From Warburgia ugandensis (Eukaryota; Streptophyta; Magnoliopsida; Canellales; Canellaceae), in contig CP141136.1 of the NCBI GenBank assembly GCA_035236585.1, forward strand, positions 48,625,136 to 48,689,135: a stretch of 64,000 nt of DNA. The letters are read 5' to 3'. A program made the translations under genes and the position numbers. The notes below the pieces were generated by a model, which worked only from the letters and a program-made list of their open reading frames with translations, had not been told where the DNA came from and did not search any database. This document shows, one piece after another, positions 1-12,074 of this stretch. Each line of letters starts with the position of its first letter. The first letter of the stretch is position 1.

Positions 1-1658
1 CCTAGTTTTAACTTAAAAACTTAGAAATGACCACTTTTTATTTAGAAAAATTTTAAAATAGTGATGTGACATGTACAGGTGCACTTGAATATACCAATTA
101 AAGGGAGTTATTAGCAAGCTAGTGATCTCACACTGAGGTAGGTGACGACAACTAATGTTTTGACTTGATTTTAAACCATGTTTAAACATAGCATCATGTG
201 TGATTGTGTTTTAAATTGCGATTTTTATTTACCATGGATTTCATGCGACATTGCGTACAGGATGGTTATTCCAAATTAAATTCTTCTACTGAATAAACTT
301 ATTTAAAATGCTTTTACAAGCATGATGTTAATTAGTTATGCTTAATTAGAGATTTATTTCTTATTATATATATAGAAAATGCATGGATTTACATGGAAAT
401 GAGAATAGAGGCTTATTAGCTGGTCCTTTGATAGGCTAACCCCAGGATGAGGGGCATGTCTTGGGGATTGCAAGCTATAAGTGCTCTTGAGTTTTAGCAT
501 ATACATATGATTTCCGGGTTTTATATTTGATGACGGGTGCTCTCGCCCGGTGGGCGTCATGCTAGGAGGGATAGGGCCGGCCACCCACCTTCCGAGATTA
601 TGATGTGATGAGTTTGTGATATGATAGACACCTGCCCATAGATGGCATTCGGTAGGGGTTTGGTAACATGGATAGTCCACACTACCGGTCTGAGCCTTTC
701 CATGGGGACAGACGTTAAGTCTCCCGTTATGGTGTCGACGTGGAGCGGCGGTGGTTGATACCCATGGAGGGTTGCCACTGCAGCATGATGGCCCATATTC
801 TTGTTATGTGTGCATGTATGATGAGCATGGTTATAGATGGTATGCCTGGGTGTGACGACACTCAGAGGTTGACTATGTGTACTCCTGATCAGGGATGTTC
901 GTGCGATGTGGTGGGACCCATTACCTTAGGGTGCCCTTATTCTTGTTGTATGCTCCATGTTATTGATTCATGTCATGTTTTAACTCCGTGAATTTCATGT
1001 TTTAGCATATGGAATAAATTGGCATTTATTGAACATGGCATTATGATATCACTATCTTCATAAATGTTAGATTTTTCATCAGTATTGTTCATTATTTCTT
1101 GCATTTATTACATTAATTGTCTATGTACCTACACAAGCGATAGCTTGCTGAGGCATTGCTTTGTTTTGCAATGCCTTAGATCTCGAGCGCGACACCAGGA
1201 AAGGAAAAGCGGTTGATAAACCTTGAGAGCTGCTGAAGACTAGTTTCCCTATAGTTTTAGAAAGTAATGTGAGTCATTAGAGTGGATTATCATTTGAATT
1301 TTATTATGGACTGCATACTTTATATTTGGATGTGATTTAGATCTTTGGACATATATTGGACATTTATATGGGATGTTATGATGGATAGACCCTGGGCCAT
1401 ATTATTATTGTCTTTTGGACGTTTATTTGATTTAAAATAAAGGCGCCTATTTATTTGACGTTGATTTATATGCGGATCATTTATTGGTGTTTAAATTTCA
1501 TGTACGCTATTTTGAGAAAGGAAAATTAACACCCGGAGTTTTAAGATAGGTTTAGTAAAATGTTAAATAAATCTTTTCTCATGGGATCCCAAATGCTCTT
1601 ATTTAAATTGCCATTATAAAAAAAAAAAAAAAATTTCTTAAAAATCCGGGGTGTTACA
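1..1658 (+). mobile_element. Tekay-like LTR, right part (left end outside window)
   Basis: This is the 3' portion of a plus-strand Ty3/gypsy LTR, probably a solo LTR. It ends in GGGGTGTTACA at 1658, like the ends of the other Tekay-like LTRs here (for example GAGTCGTCACA at 19710). It carries the conserved LTR hairpin at 1151-1176, about 480 bp from its end. No primer site follows; from 1664 the sequence matches the Athila LTR near 45030-45135, so this LTR sits inside the 3' LTR of element E1. The open frames at 354-680, 557-796 and 740-991 overlap in this LTR, match nothing I recognise and look fortuitous. The left end and target duplication cannot be checked. Confidence 0.7.
1151..1176 (+). 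other. Conserved LTR hairpin (copy 1)
   Basis: AGGCATTGC pairs perfectly with GCAATGCCT across an 8-nt T-rich loop. It follows TTGCTG, as in the LTR ending at 19710, and lies about 480 bp before the LTR end. It is one of seven positionally equivalent hairpins with different stem sequences. Confidence 0.6.
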
Positions 1659-2430
1659 CAAGGAATGAGTAGGAAAAGAAATTGGTGGGAGGAAAATTGA
1701 AAGACATAGAAAGTTGGTGGGAAAATTTAGGGTTTTTCATAATTAGAAAGTCCTGGGGGTGGGGGTGTTAATGCACACGGAGGAATGTGGAGTTGTTTTT
1801 GGAAACCCTAAGATGTATGGACCCTTGGATGAGAATGTGTGGTTGAGATCTTCCTTCCCTTAAGATTTTGATTTGACTCTTGAACATAGAAAAGGTGGCT
1901 AGGTTACCTTCTTTACTTCACTTCAATTGTAGCCCTTAGATCATGTCTACCTTTTCTTGGATGGATGCGATTCCTTTATGGCATGTAAATCTTCTTTAAA
2001 CTTCATCTTCTCTCTATCATTGGATTAGATTACCCCACAATGAATGGCCTTGAATCTTTAGAGATACCTTAATGCATTCCATGTGGACCAAGTGTGCTTT
2101 AATAACTTGTATGGATGAGGCTTCCAATCATTGGTTGATTCTTTTCCCTTTGGTTGAGTAGGAGGGAGAAAATAAGTAAAAAGTCTTCATGTGGGCCCCA
2201 TTGTTTTTTTTTTTTTTTTTTTTCATCTAAGAAGCATGGATTGTATGTCAATTGAATTTCTTTCATAAGCCTCTTAAGGTGGTGGAATGTATGCATTTAT
2301 ACTTAAATTGAAATCTTGGCACTTTTTTGGGCCTCATTTGAGTTGAGTTGTGCATGGGGTTTTTGGCTTTTATAACTTCAGCAGTGATACCTAATGATAA
2401 TTATAAACCATTATGACTTCACTTATAACA
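1659..2430 (-). repeat. E1 3' LTR, remaining segment
   Basis: This is the part of the outer Athila-like element's 3' LTR that lies right of the inserted Tekay-like LTR. The stretch 1664-1755 matches 45030-45135 in the E1 5' LTR, including ATAATTAGAAAGTCCT. The right end, CACTTATAACA at 2420-2430, corresponds to CACTTATCACA at the end of the E2 3' LTR (13482), so this is the U3 end of a minus-strand LTR. A poly-T run lies near 2204-2223. No genes are visible; the open frame at 2099-2296 spans the poly-T run and is not credible. Confidence 0.6.
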
Positions 2431-2432
2431 TG

Positions 2433-3129
2433 TCATCATCATCATCAAGACCTTATCCCAATTAGGGGTCGGCCACATGAATCTTATTCCTCCATTCCAC
2501 TCTATTAAATACCATATCTTCATTTAGTCCCAAAGTTTTTAAATCTTTCCTCACCACTTCTATCCACGTTCTTTTGGGCCTTCTCCTTGCCCTTTTAAAA
2601 CTTTCTACTTGTGTTGCCTCACTTCTTCTAACTGGTGCCGTTGTTGGTCTCCTTTGAACATGTCCAAGCCATCTAAGTCTAGTCTCCCTCATCTTATTAC
2701 CTATTGGTGCTATCCCTAAATTTCCTCGAATATTTTCATTTCGAATTCTATCTTTTCTTGTCTTACCACTCATCCATCTCAACATCCTCATTTCTACGAC
2801 GCTCATCCTATGAGTATGATGTTCCTTAACTGCCCAACATTCTGATCCATAGAGCATGGCTGGCCTTATGGCCATCCTATAGAATTTTCCTTTTAGTTTG
2901 AGTGGCACCTGTTGATCACACAAAACTCCAGATGCACATCTCCATTTGTTCCAACCCGCTTGAATTCTCTGGATAACCTCCCTCTCAATCTCTCCACTCT
3001 ATGAATTATTGATCCTAAGTACCAAAAGTGGTCTTTGGCGGGGACTTCTTGGTTATCAATCTTGACTGGTATTCTACTCCTACTCTCCTTGCTAAAATTA
3101 CATTCCATATATTCTGTCTTAGTTCGACT
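2433..3129 (-). mobile_element. 5'-truncated RTE-type LINE
   Basis: A non-LTR retrotransposon on the minus strand. Its 3' end carries a (TGATGA)-type microsatellite tail, seen on the plus strand as TCATCATCATCATCAA at 2433-2447, typical of RTE-clade LINEs. Only the last part of the reverse transcriptase frame remains, up to the codons for TKTEYMEC at about 3105-3129. It inserted within a few bases of the LTR/internal junction of E1. TATAAC occurs just outside both ends (2424-2429 and 3135-3140) and may be the target duplication, but that is weak. Confidence 0.85.
2462..3129 (-). pseudogene. RTE LINE reverse transcriptase, C-terminal remnant
   Basis: The minus-strand translation begins TKTEYMECNFS, continues with KIDNQEVPAKDHFWYLGSII, and after a frameshift near 2920 resumes as QQVPLKLKGKFYRMAIRPAM, LYGSECWAVK and MRMLRWMSGKTRKDRIRN, then RLRWLGHVQRRP. 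These are the usual motifs of the C-terminal third of plant RTE-type LINE polymerase, downstream of the catalytic palm. The endonuclease and RT active site are missing through 5' truncation. The second segment is an uninterrupted run of 153 codons (2462-2923), so this copy may be younger than the surrounding Athila element. It cannot encode an active enzyme. Confidence 0.85.
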
Positions 3130-5090
3130 AATAATATAACTAGAAATGTGAATTTACTCTTTCAAAGGTAAAATTGATAAATTTTGACATTTTTTTCATT
3201 TCTAGAATTAACCAAAACTAGTGAGAAATAAGAATTTTTGGGGTTAAAAACTTCTAAATATAAGGATATGTATGTAACTTTTCTATACCCATCAAATATT
3301 CTCATACTTAAATATGCAAAAGGCCTTTAAACCCCTCAGGTTACCCCTAATAGGCAAGTTGTAGTCTTGTAAGTATTTTATAAAATGATACCCATAAACA
3401 TTCTCAAAAACATTATGAAAGTCCTTCATTTTTCTCAAAGTATTTTCTTGTAGACATCTTTCAATAAACTCTTAACTTTAAAATGCTATTAGAAATAATT
3501 AGCACTTTAAAATCCTACCTTTATGCTAAGGATATTCCATCAATTCACCAATCCTCGAAATGTGAGTGTATGAATGTAACCAATATATATACAATTATAG
3601 GTGTCCAAGGAAATTATAACCCAAATTATCATCCAAATATATGCTTTGACTTTAAATCTCACATGATATTCTGGACACTTAGATAGAAGTTACTCAAAAA
3701 TGGGTAATTCTCTCTTTAATAAGTGAGTAGAATAATGTTTATCAATGTCAAATTTTCACATATTCCATATAAAAGAACAATAACTTGGAAAGAATTGTGA
3801 TGGTCTCATGTAAGGATATCAACTAATAAGAATGTTACACTCTACCAATATTCCATACTCATTCATAATCATATTCAAGACATACTTCTCATAAGATAAA
3901 GGTGGGACTTCTAATAAGATGAAACATAGGATTAGGACAAGACTATGAAAAGAATGGTATAACGATGAACAATGGTTGTTTGAAAAATATGTTAAGGTCT
4001 TCTATTTGTGTATTCACAACTTTCTTTTACAATCATAAGAGTGAACAATTCCTTTCTCATTGGCTTTTTTCTTTTCTCATTTTTTTCAATTTTGACTTAT
4101 ATATATATATATATATATAGCCTTTCTTTGAATTTTTCTCTTTTCAGCCCTTATCTTCATCTCTTAACTTGTATTGCTCATACTTTTCAAGATATTTCTC
4201 CAACCACTATAGGGTTTCAATATGAGTAATGGTCAATGGGTTCACAAAGAAAAGGTTTATTTTAAATGCTCAAAAGGTTAGCTAGTAAAAAAATCATAAC
4301 TTACAGAAGGTTAAAAGCTTTAGGTTTACCAAGGATGACCTTTACATTTTCTAGTATCATATAAATTAAACATAATCATAAAATTAAAATATGATTGGTA
4401 TAGTCCATCAGATGTTTTGTCAATAGTTGATCAAGACGAAGGATAATGAGACCAACTAGGAAATTAATTCTGTTGAAGATAATGTTGAATTTATATATAA
4501 CCCTCATAAATAAATATTGGCTTTAAACTTACATGGGTCAATAATCTCCACAAATCTTCTTCAAGATCTCTAAGTTATATTTTCTCTTGAATTTAGACTG
4601 TATATATTGCTATTTTGTGTAATAATTACTAAGATTTCAACTTTTCATTGAATATTTTAGAAAAAGGATAAAATAATAATTTAATTATATACAAACCTAT
4701 TAATAAGCTAAAGATCAAATGATAGACTAAATAATCAAAAGATTTGAATTCTCGTCCTTATTAAGGAACTTTTCATAAGTTTTTATCAAAATTTTGTTCA
4801 ATTATTTTTTCAAGATTTTCAAAACAATGACCCTTAGAATCAAATTAAATGTTGTCCCTAATGTTTCCAAATAAAATCATAGAAAAAGAAAAATTAAGTA
4901 TAGAGAAAAGAGTGAGAATGATATTACTTGCACTTCAGCAATGGTGCATTGATCTGTGAATGTGGCCATAAAAGAAAAATGGAACCTACGACTTAGACCA
5001 TGATATAAATGATCTGCCATGGATCTAATTAATGATAAACATATTTCAATGGTAGGAGTTCCTCTCTTCATCAAGGTTTCTCATTTCTAA
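3130..5090 (-). other. E1 non-coding region between pol and 3' LTR
   Basis: This 2-kb AT-rich stretch lies downstream of E1 integrase. Near 3325-3350 it has a block with AAACCCCTCAGGTTACCCCT that is also in the same place in E2 (about 13592-13625), in weaker form in E3 (about 49408), each roughly 110-130 bp from the LTR. A (TA)n run lies at about 4099-4119. I see no env-like frame; the frames at 3483-3686, 4008-4229 and 4877-5074 are low complexity or lack recognisable motifs. Confidence 0.55.
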
Positions 5091-5099
5091 ATATGTTTT

Positions 5100-6340
5100 C
5101 AATTACTAACCATTTACTTGGAAAGTTTGCCACCTTTTTCAATCTCAATAGCCCTATGAGGATAGATAGTTTTTACTATGTATGGGCCAGTCCATCATAG
5201 CTTAACTTTCTAGGAAAAAGATGTAAATGAGAAATATAAAATAGGACTTTAACAATTTACACATAATGGATTTATCATGAACCATCTTCATATGATCCTT
5301 GTACCTTTTAACACTATCATATGCATCTCTCCTAATTTTTTCCAACTCTTGAAGTTGGAATTTCCTATGGGAGCCAGCTTTGTCATAATCAAGTTGAGTT
5401 ATTTTATTGCCCAATATGCTTTACACACTACCTCAATAGGCAAATGACAAGCTTTTCAAAGACTAAGCTAGTTGGGGGCATCCCACTAGGGGTCTCATAT
5501 GCAATTCTATATGCTTAGATGGTATAAGTGGTCTAAGAGACCAGTCTTTTCTATTAGACTTCACCATCTTCTTCAATATGAGGGAAATTTTTGTATTTGA
5601 TATCTCAACTTGCCCATTACTCAAGGGAGGGTAGGGCATTGCAACTCTATGGGTTATCCCATATTTCCTCATTAGGGTGTCAAATACTCGGTTGAAAAAG
5701 TATTTTCCTCCATCACTACTCAGAGCTCATCGCGTACCAAAGCATGAAAAGATATCATCATCTAAAAACTCAACTACCACTTTATGGTTATTTGTCCTAC
5801 ATTTTACTACCTTTACCCACTTGGACACATAGTCCACTCCCACTAGGATATATAGATTTTCATAAGCGTTAGGGAAAGGACCCATGAATTCTATGCTCCA
5901 AACATCAAAAAGTTCTACAATTAAAATTTGGTTTAATGGCATCATGTCCTTATGGCCTATGTGCCCTAACTTTTGGTAGTGGTCACATGCTATGCAATAT
6001 GCATAAGAATCTTAAAAAATGTGGGCCAGTAAAATTCATGTTGCAAAATCCTTGCAGATGTCTTTTTAGGATTGGAAGGGCCCCCCACAAACTTGGTCAT
6101 GATGAAAAGAGATGATTTGATTCTATTCATTATCAAGGATAGATCTCGTAGTAACTTGATGGGGATAGTACTTGAATAAGTATGCATCATCCCATATGAA
6201 GTTCTTCAACTTGGCTAGAAAATTAGATTTATCTTATTTTGAATAATGTGATGGAAGTTTATTAATAATAAGATAGTTGACAATGTTAGCATAAGAAGGT
6301 AACCAGGAAACTTGCAGATGTTTCTCATCAAGGGAAGTTT
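5100..6340 (-). pseudogene. E1 integrase (Athila-like), degenerate
   Basis: Integrase of the outer Athila-like element, read leftwards. The zinc-binding region (about 5960-6190) retains EFYWPTFFK but has lost some ligands. The core (about 5727-5945) has MPLNQILIVELFDVWSIEFM, GPFPNAYENLYILVGVDYVS and KWV. The family usually has [10 protein letters not shown], so the first catalytic Asp appears replaced by Glu. Next come a segment with GITHRVAMPYPPLSNGQVE (5463-5672) and a C-terminal region (5202-5414) with ITQLDYDKAGSHRKFQLQEL. Stops and frameshifts separate the pieces. Confidence 0.8.
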
Positions 6341-6900
6341 CTTTTGTAGACATAAGCTAATTAGAAGACCCAACTATTAACTTGAGCAACTGATTTGCTA
6401 CAACATTTTTGGAACCTTACTTGTCCCTAATATCTATGACAAACTCCTTTTGCAATAGAATTCATTGAATAAGTCTAGGTTTAACATCCTTTTTGGAGCG
6501 AAGATTCTTCAAAGCAGCATTATTCAAGTAAATTATCACTTAAGACCCTAAGAGCTAAGACCTAAATTTGTCCAAGGAAAAAGTTATGGCCAAAAATTCT
6601 TTCTTTGTAGTGGAGTAGTTGAGTTGCCTGTCATTAAGAGTCTTATTGGCATAATAAATCATATAGGAAAGTTTAACAATTTATCATCCTAAACAGTTCC
6701 AATTGCATAGTAGGAAGTATCAGACAGTCTTAAATGGTGCATTCCAATACAGTAGTTGTATGATAGGCCCTGAAGTGAGCTTAGCTTTCAAACATTAAAA
6801 GGCTTTCATGCATTTTTCATCAAAGTTAAAAGTCACCTCCTTTGAAGTAGATTGCATCGAGGCCTCAAAATTTTGATAAATCTTTAATGAATCTTCTATA
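6341..6900 (-). pseudogene. E1 RNase H region, degenerate
   Basis: This segment lies between integrase and RT of E1 and corresponds by order and similarity to the RNase H regions of E2 (20400-20935) and E3 (62640-63130). Shared stretches include the complement of CTTTTGCAATAGAATTCATT near 6446 and the block around 6590-6680 that matches the GELLAVVFA-type region. No frame stays open for more than a few dozen codons. It is assigned from synteny more than from intact motifs. Confidence 0.6.
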
Positions 6901-7792
6901 AAATCTATCATGGCCTAGGAATGAGTGGATCTTCTTCACTCTCCTAGGAGGGGGAAAATTAGAGGTGAGGGCTATTTTGGCCTTCTCAACCTCTATGCCT
7001 TTTTACAATATTATATGCCCTAGTAGTATACCAGTTTTCACCATAAAATAATAGTTTTCCTAGTTAAGAACTAAATTCTTTTCTTCACACCTCCTTAGGA
7101 TAAGAGCTAGGTGGGCCAAGCACTCATCAAAATTAGATGCATGTAGTAAAATTTCATCCATAAACACATCACAGAATCTCTCCACCAAATCTGCGAAGAT
7201 GCTCATCATACACCTTTAAAAAGTCATAGTGCATTGCATAGCTTAAAAGGCATGAGTCTATAGGTGATGGTTTCGAATGGACAAGTGAAGGTAGTCCTCT
7301 CTTGATCCTTCAATGCTATGCAGATTTAATTGTAACCAAAATATTCATCTAAGAAATAGTAGTAGCACCCATGACTGGCTAACCTTTCTAGCATTTGGTC
7401 TATGAAGGAAAGAGGGAAGTGGTCTTTCCTTGTGACAACATTCAACTTTTTGTAATCGATACAAACTCTTCATCTAGTGGTCATATGAGTGGGAACTAAC
7501 TCATTATCCTCATTGTGAGCTACCATGACTCTATATTTCTTAGGCACCACTTGAACATGGCTAACCTATGCATTATCAGAGATGGGGCATATGATACCTA
7601 CATTTAACAACTAAAGGACCTCTGCGCTAGCTGCCTCCTTCATGAGAGGGTCTTGCCTCCATTGTGAATGGTGAGACATTTTAGCATTCTCTTCTAAATG
7701 AATTGGTGCATGCAAATGGTGGGGTTAATTCCTTTAATGTCTGACATGGACCACCCTATGATTGTCTCATGTCTTTCAAGTACATTAAGTAT
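6901..7792 (-). pseudogene. E1 reverse transcriptase (Athila-like), degenerate
   Basis: RT of E1 on the minus strand, aligned throughout with the RTs of E2 and E3. The catalytic box near 7150-7170 reads VFMDEI, where E2 and E3 have VFMDDF, so the second catalytic Asp has become Glu. It is followed by ASNFDECLAHLALILRRCEE. The N-terminal side (about 7440-7740) preserves the region before the palm. The frame is cut at 7792, where E2 inserted; the matching upstream part of E1 (PR and gag) resumes at 38443. Confidence 0.8.
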
Positions 7793-7797
7793 CTTGT
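7793..7797. repeat. Target site duplication CTTGT, left copy (E2)
   Basis: CTTGT here and at 38438-38442 flanks E2. Joining the two flanks rebuilds an alignable PR-RT linker of E1, matching the same linker in E2 near 21918-21960. Confidence 0.7.
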
Positions 7798-8037
7798 TTC
7801 ATTGTTTTAATTTAAATTCGCAAACCCATAAATTGTTTGCATTGTAGCATGTTAGTGAGGTTGATCCCATGAGGAGTTGAACTAATGTGATGCTAGTGGT
7901 CCCTACTTTAAACTATCTAACCTAGCCAACTAAAACATAAAAATTGGAAACTATACAAAAATAAGAAACATGCTAAATTGAAAACTTTCCTAAAATATGC
8001 ACTTTCTAAAGTTAAACTTTCCTAAATTGAAGACTTA

Positions 8038-8484
8038 CACATTGTGTTCATATAGTGACAAAGTAAATCAAGAGCATTCTCCCTCTATTGCCCTAGACGA
8101 TTGATTGGTCGAACATTGGAAAATTGCATACTTCGCCATATTTTTTATATAGTGAGTGTGCATGTAGGGTGAAGGTACAACATATGTCGAGGAGAATATA
8201 AGAAGGCAGATCCCCCTTAGGACTATTTCTGTAGAATCTATAAATGGCATTCAAGGTTAAACATGACTACTAGAGAGTTACCATATATGAAGATCTATTC
8301 TCATTTCATTACCCATGTGGTAATAGGTAACTAGAATACCTTCTAGAAAGCCTTTCACTCTGAAAACATCCTTCCTTCTCAATGCCTGGGCATCCATCCA
8401 ATGCATTCTTTTTAATACAGTAATGTACACTAAACACCAATCCAATCTCGATGAAAAAAAGAAAACTACAAGCACTAATTTGAT
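8038..8484. other. Unassigned insertion of about 450 bp in E2 3' LTR
   Basis: The 5' LTR runs directly from CTAAATTGAAGATTTTC to GACTTTGCTAAAATAAAA, whereas here about 450 bp intervene. ACTT occurs at both edges (8034-8037 and 8485-8488) and could be a short target duplication. I see no terminal inverted repeats, tail or coding motif; the frames 8068-8250 and 8278-8487 are unrecognised. Origin unknown: a small non-autonomous element, filler DNA, or sequence lost from the other LTR. Confidence 0.4.
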
Positions 8485-9901
8485 CACTTTTCTAAAATAA
8501 AAACAATCCTAAAGACAAAACTTTCCTTAAGTGGAGATTTAACAACTTTCTTGAACTAACTTTCCTAAGCATGATATTAATTAGCTAGTCTATGGAAAAC
8601 ATGCTTTAGCATATACTTTCTTAATCATGTAATTGTCTAAGCAATCAAAACTCAGAGGATGAACTTTAACAACTAACAACAAACTAAACAAGATGAACTT
8701 CTTTTCCTTTTCTACTTGAATGAATGCCACAACATGGAATCTATTTAGTCACCAAATCAATCAAAGCTATGCATTCCATCCATGGCTTACATGCATAGTT
8801 CCAACATGATTTGATATGTGTAATTCAAATTAATTTATATGGAATATTAAACTATGGATCTACAAGTAAACAAGCAATTCAACAAGATTTTCCAACTTCA
8901 ACACTAAGGTCCCTCAAAATCATGCATTCCATCCTTGAATTGAATGCATGCTTTTAGAGGTCTTTTAATTAGATTGTGAAAATTTTAGAATTAAACACTC
9001 ACTTCCTTAATATCCCATCAAAATAAAGCAAACAATTAAGGAGAAGCATGGTCAATAATCAAGTAAAAAGCATTCCCTTAATCATCAAAAGTTTATGGCA
9101 TACAATTGATTACATGGAAGATTGTTGTCCACTTGTGAATGAACTCACCACTATTCATACAAACTTGAGCTTAAAAACAAAGACTAACAATAATTCATCC
9201 TCCAACAAGCTTGATACTCAAAGGAAATCTTATGGCACATAAGCAAAGATCAATGGAATCTAATGAAAAACAAAGCTGGAATTGGAAGGAATCTAAAAGA
9301 GAACTCAAAAGCTATGAAAGGAAAAGCGAAAACTAGATTCAAGATGATTTTTCTTGGCTGTCACCCCAAGGGAAAGAGGACAAGGCATAAACTAGCATGG
9401 AAAGAGCAAAGGAAAACAAGAAAGGAAGCAAGAGAAACTAACCTTAAAAGCTAAAGCAAAAACTCCCAATACTAGGTACGGAATACATCTAGAAGATGCC
9501 ACACACCTTCAAGAAGATAGCAGCACTCAAGGAGTCCACGAAACAAAAGCAACAGAGAGGAGAATGGAGAAGTAGGAAGGGGACTTCTCCTTCCAAGGGA
9601 GGAATCAACTTTTTCCCAAAGCGAAAAAAAGTCCTTACCTTAAGGTTTTTATGCTTGTTATCCTATCTTTTCTTGGATACTCTAAGAACAAGGTGTGGTG
9701 GGCATGAAATCTTTTCAATTTGAATGGTCAGGATGGGGGGAAGGCTAGGGTTTTCAAATAGGAAACAAGTTGGTGAGGTGGCTACCATATTGAGTTGGTG
9801 TAGGTGGGAGACACCTCTTCTTTAGGGAGGGACATCTCCCCCCCTCAAAAATCATGAAAACTCCCACAATTTAGGAAGCTATGTGGGGGCAAATGATGTA
9901 A

Positions 9902-9906
9902 GAAAG
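9902..9906. repeat. Target site duplication GAAAG, left copy
   Basis: Exact match to 12507-12511, on the other side of the solo LTR. Confidence 0.85.
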
Positions 9907-10286
9907 TGTCACACCCAGGTTTTCCCATGCATTTTTAAATGAAAAATCTAAATTCCTAAGGTGGGATCTCGATTTGAAAAACAATGCAGTGTAGCGGAAA
10001 ATCTTTTATTTGAAATTCAATTTGAAAACCCCGAGTGTCATTTGCTTTCACAACAACCAAGGTAGTTTTTTTTTTGAAAAGCATTAGAAATCATAAGTAT
10101 TTTTCCCCAGATCTATCCAATCACAGCACACAGCCCAATTATAATTAAATACAAATACATGTCCAAAGGGTTGAGAATTTACTTACATGTATAATTGTTT
10201 CCCTTTTTGATTCACTTGCTCGTAGCACTAACATAGATGTCCTCTACTCATGGATGGAATTATCCTGAAAAATGTTAAGGATAGGG

Positions 10287-10305
10287 TGAGTATATACTAT
10301 ACTCA
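10287..10305 (-). other. Conserved LTR hairpin (copy 5)
   Basis: TGAGTATA pairs perfectly with TATACTCA across a 3-nt loop, 380 bp from the LTR end at 9907. Confidence 0.6.
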
Positions 10306-12066
10306 GTAGGAGTCTATCACTACTAGTTTTGCAATGCATGCTATGTTTAAAATCATGTGCTCATAAAAACATATGCACGTTTGAATAATCACGTTCAATA
10401 TCAATATTAAAAACCACTATCAAACCAGAATACTGACGACTTAAAGAAATATCAAAATCCAAGGCGAAAGTATCATATATCATAAACATACTGATATGCA
10501 TCAGATGCTCAACTGAATCCAACTCATGGATATCTGGTATGGTCAACCAACCTCATATCATGCCATATGCAATGCAAATAAGTCCACAAAACCATAGGGT
10601 CCAACTATGCCCATGACCTCACCGCCGTGTGGTCCCCGGGTACCTAGGGACACAGGATCATATACCTCCACGGGGCATATGACACTTCGACCTAGTGCCG
10701 TGACACCAGTGGTAGCCCCTTGTACCACATGCAGTCGAAGCAGGGACATGCCCTTTTTTGGGTGTGGTACCCATCCACCTAATAGTGGTAGAGGCTAGGA
10801 GGCCACCCCAGACCTCTCGGCATAGCGCTCACGAGCTTATCAGCTCAAATCATAATCAAATCAAACAAGCGAAAACCTCTCTTTTTTCAAAACATGTCCT
10901 CTTCGGGTCCCTCACAACTGCCTGGCCCTCGGCACTCCAGCGTCTTTTGGTAATCCTCAAGGACATGCAATTTTTGCAAGAACTTAATGCTCACAAATCA
11001 TGCAATGTATGCAATAGTTTGCAAAACATATCTATGCATAATGTATATGCAATTATTTACAAAATATGTCTATGCATAAAGCATTTATCACATGGATGCT
11101 GAATTAAGTCATGCTAAACAAGTCATATACTTAAAACATGCATTTGCAAAACAATCATGGTTCTTTTAAAAGAATCTTGTAGCGATAGAGCACCTACCTG
11201 GTTAGGTTGCGCTAACCCCTTTGTCCTCGTACGCTCCTGAACATGGTTTGGGGAATCAAGGTTAGTTTGGCCTATCTTGTATGGATTTTAGAGTGGTTGG
11301 TCTTATTACTTAGGTATTAGGGGCCCATCCCTATGCCTATGGGTGTCCTAAGGTCCTAATTGGGCCTTGGTATCCTCAGTTTTCAAAAGGTCTAGCGGCC
11401 ATGCGCCACTATCCTATTCTAAGGGTCATGCTTACCTTTGATTGGGCCTTGATCAGGGATTTTATAGTTTAGGTGTTTCCACATCGTCGATATAGATACA
11501 ACGCCTTTTGCGACGCCTCAATCGGAGCTCTAGATCTCAAGTTATAAGCCTTTTAGTGTCACACGTACATAAGGGCCTTAAGAGTGAAAAGGCGGAATGC
11601 TAGAGCGCTGCGTGTCAGTGCCATGCGCCCACCTTTTCTTAAGGAGCGGAAAAATCCCAGTTCGCTAGTGCGCTGCGCATCCGTGAAATGCGCCTTAGCG
11701 GGCGCATCTACAGACGCGTCGGGTTTCCTGCCCATTTTTCCCTTTTGCAGGTGTGTCCCCGGACGCTCCCATTTGGTTCTCTCAAACGCGGTCGACGCGT
11801 CTCGTCCCGGTGGGACATTCTGGTCGTTCGGGGCCCAGGGAACATCCCTGGGTCCTTGGTGACTCTCCAGGGCTCTATTTTGCATGATTTTTCATGCAAA
11901 AATTTGGGGAAAATGCTCCTAAGACTACTATGAAGACGGGTTTTGAGGGATCTTGGGCATACCTGGCTTGTTGCTTGGTTTTTCTCCTCGTTTCCCCTCT
12001 TGGTTGCTTCTCCAAAATGAATTTTTTTCAAGCTTTTGGGCTGCCATTAGAGGTGCCCAAGAGCTC

Positions 12067-12074
12067 TATTTATA
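12067..12074 (-). promoter_or_regulatory. TATA box of solo LTR
   Basis: TATAAATA on the minus strand, within CTATAAATAGAGCTC. It lies about 430 bp from the LTR start at 12506, a normal place for a U3 promoter. Confidence 0.6.

Noticed and set aside
740-991. Cys-rich 83-codon frame
   Set aside because: Inside an LTR, overlapped by antisense frames, with no regular cysteine spacing matching a known family.
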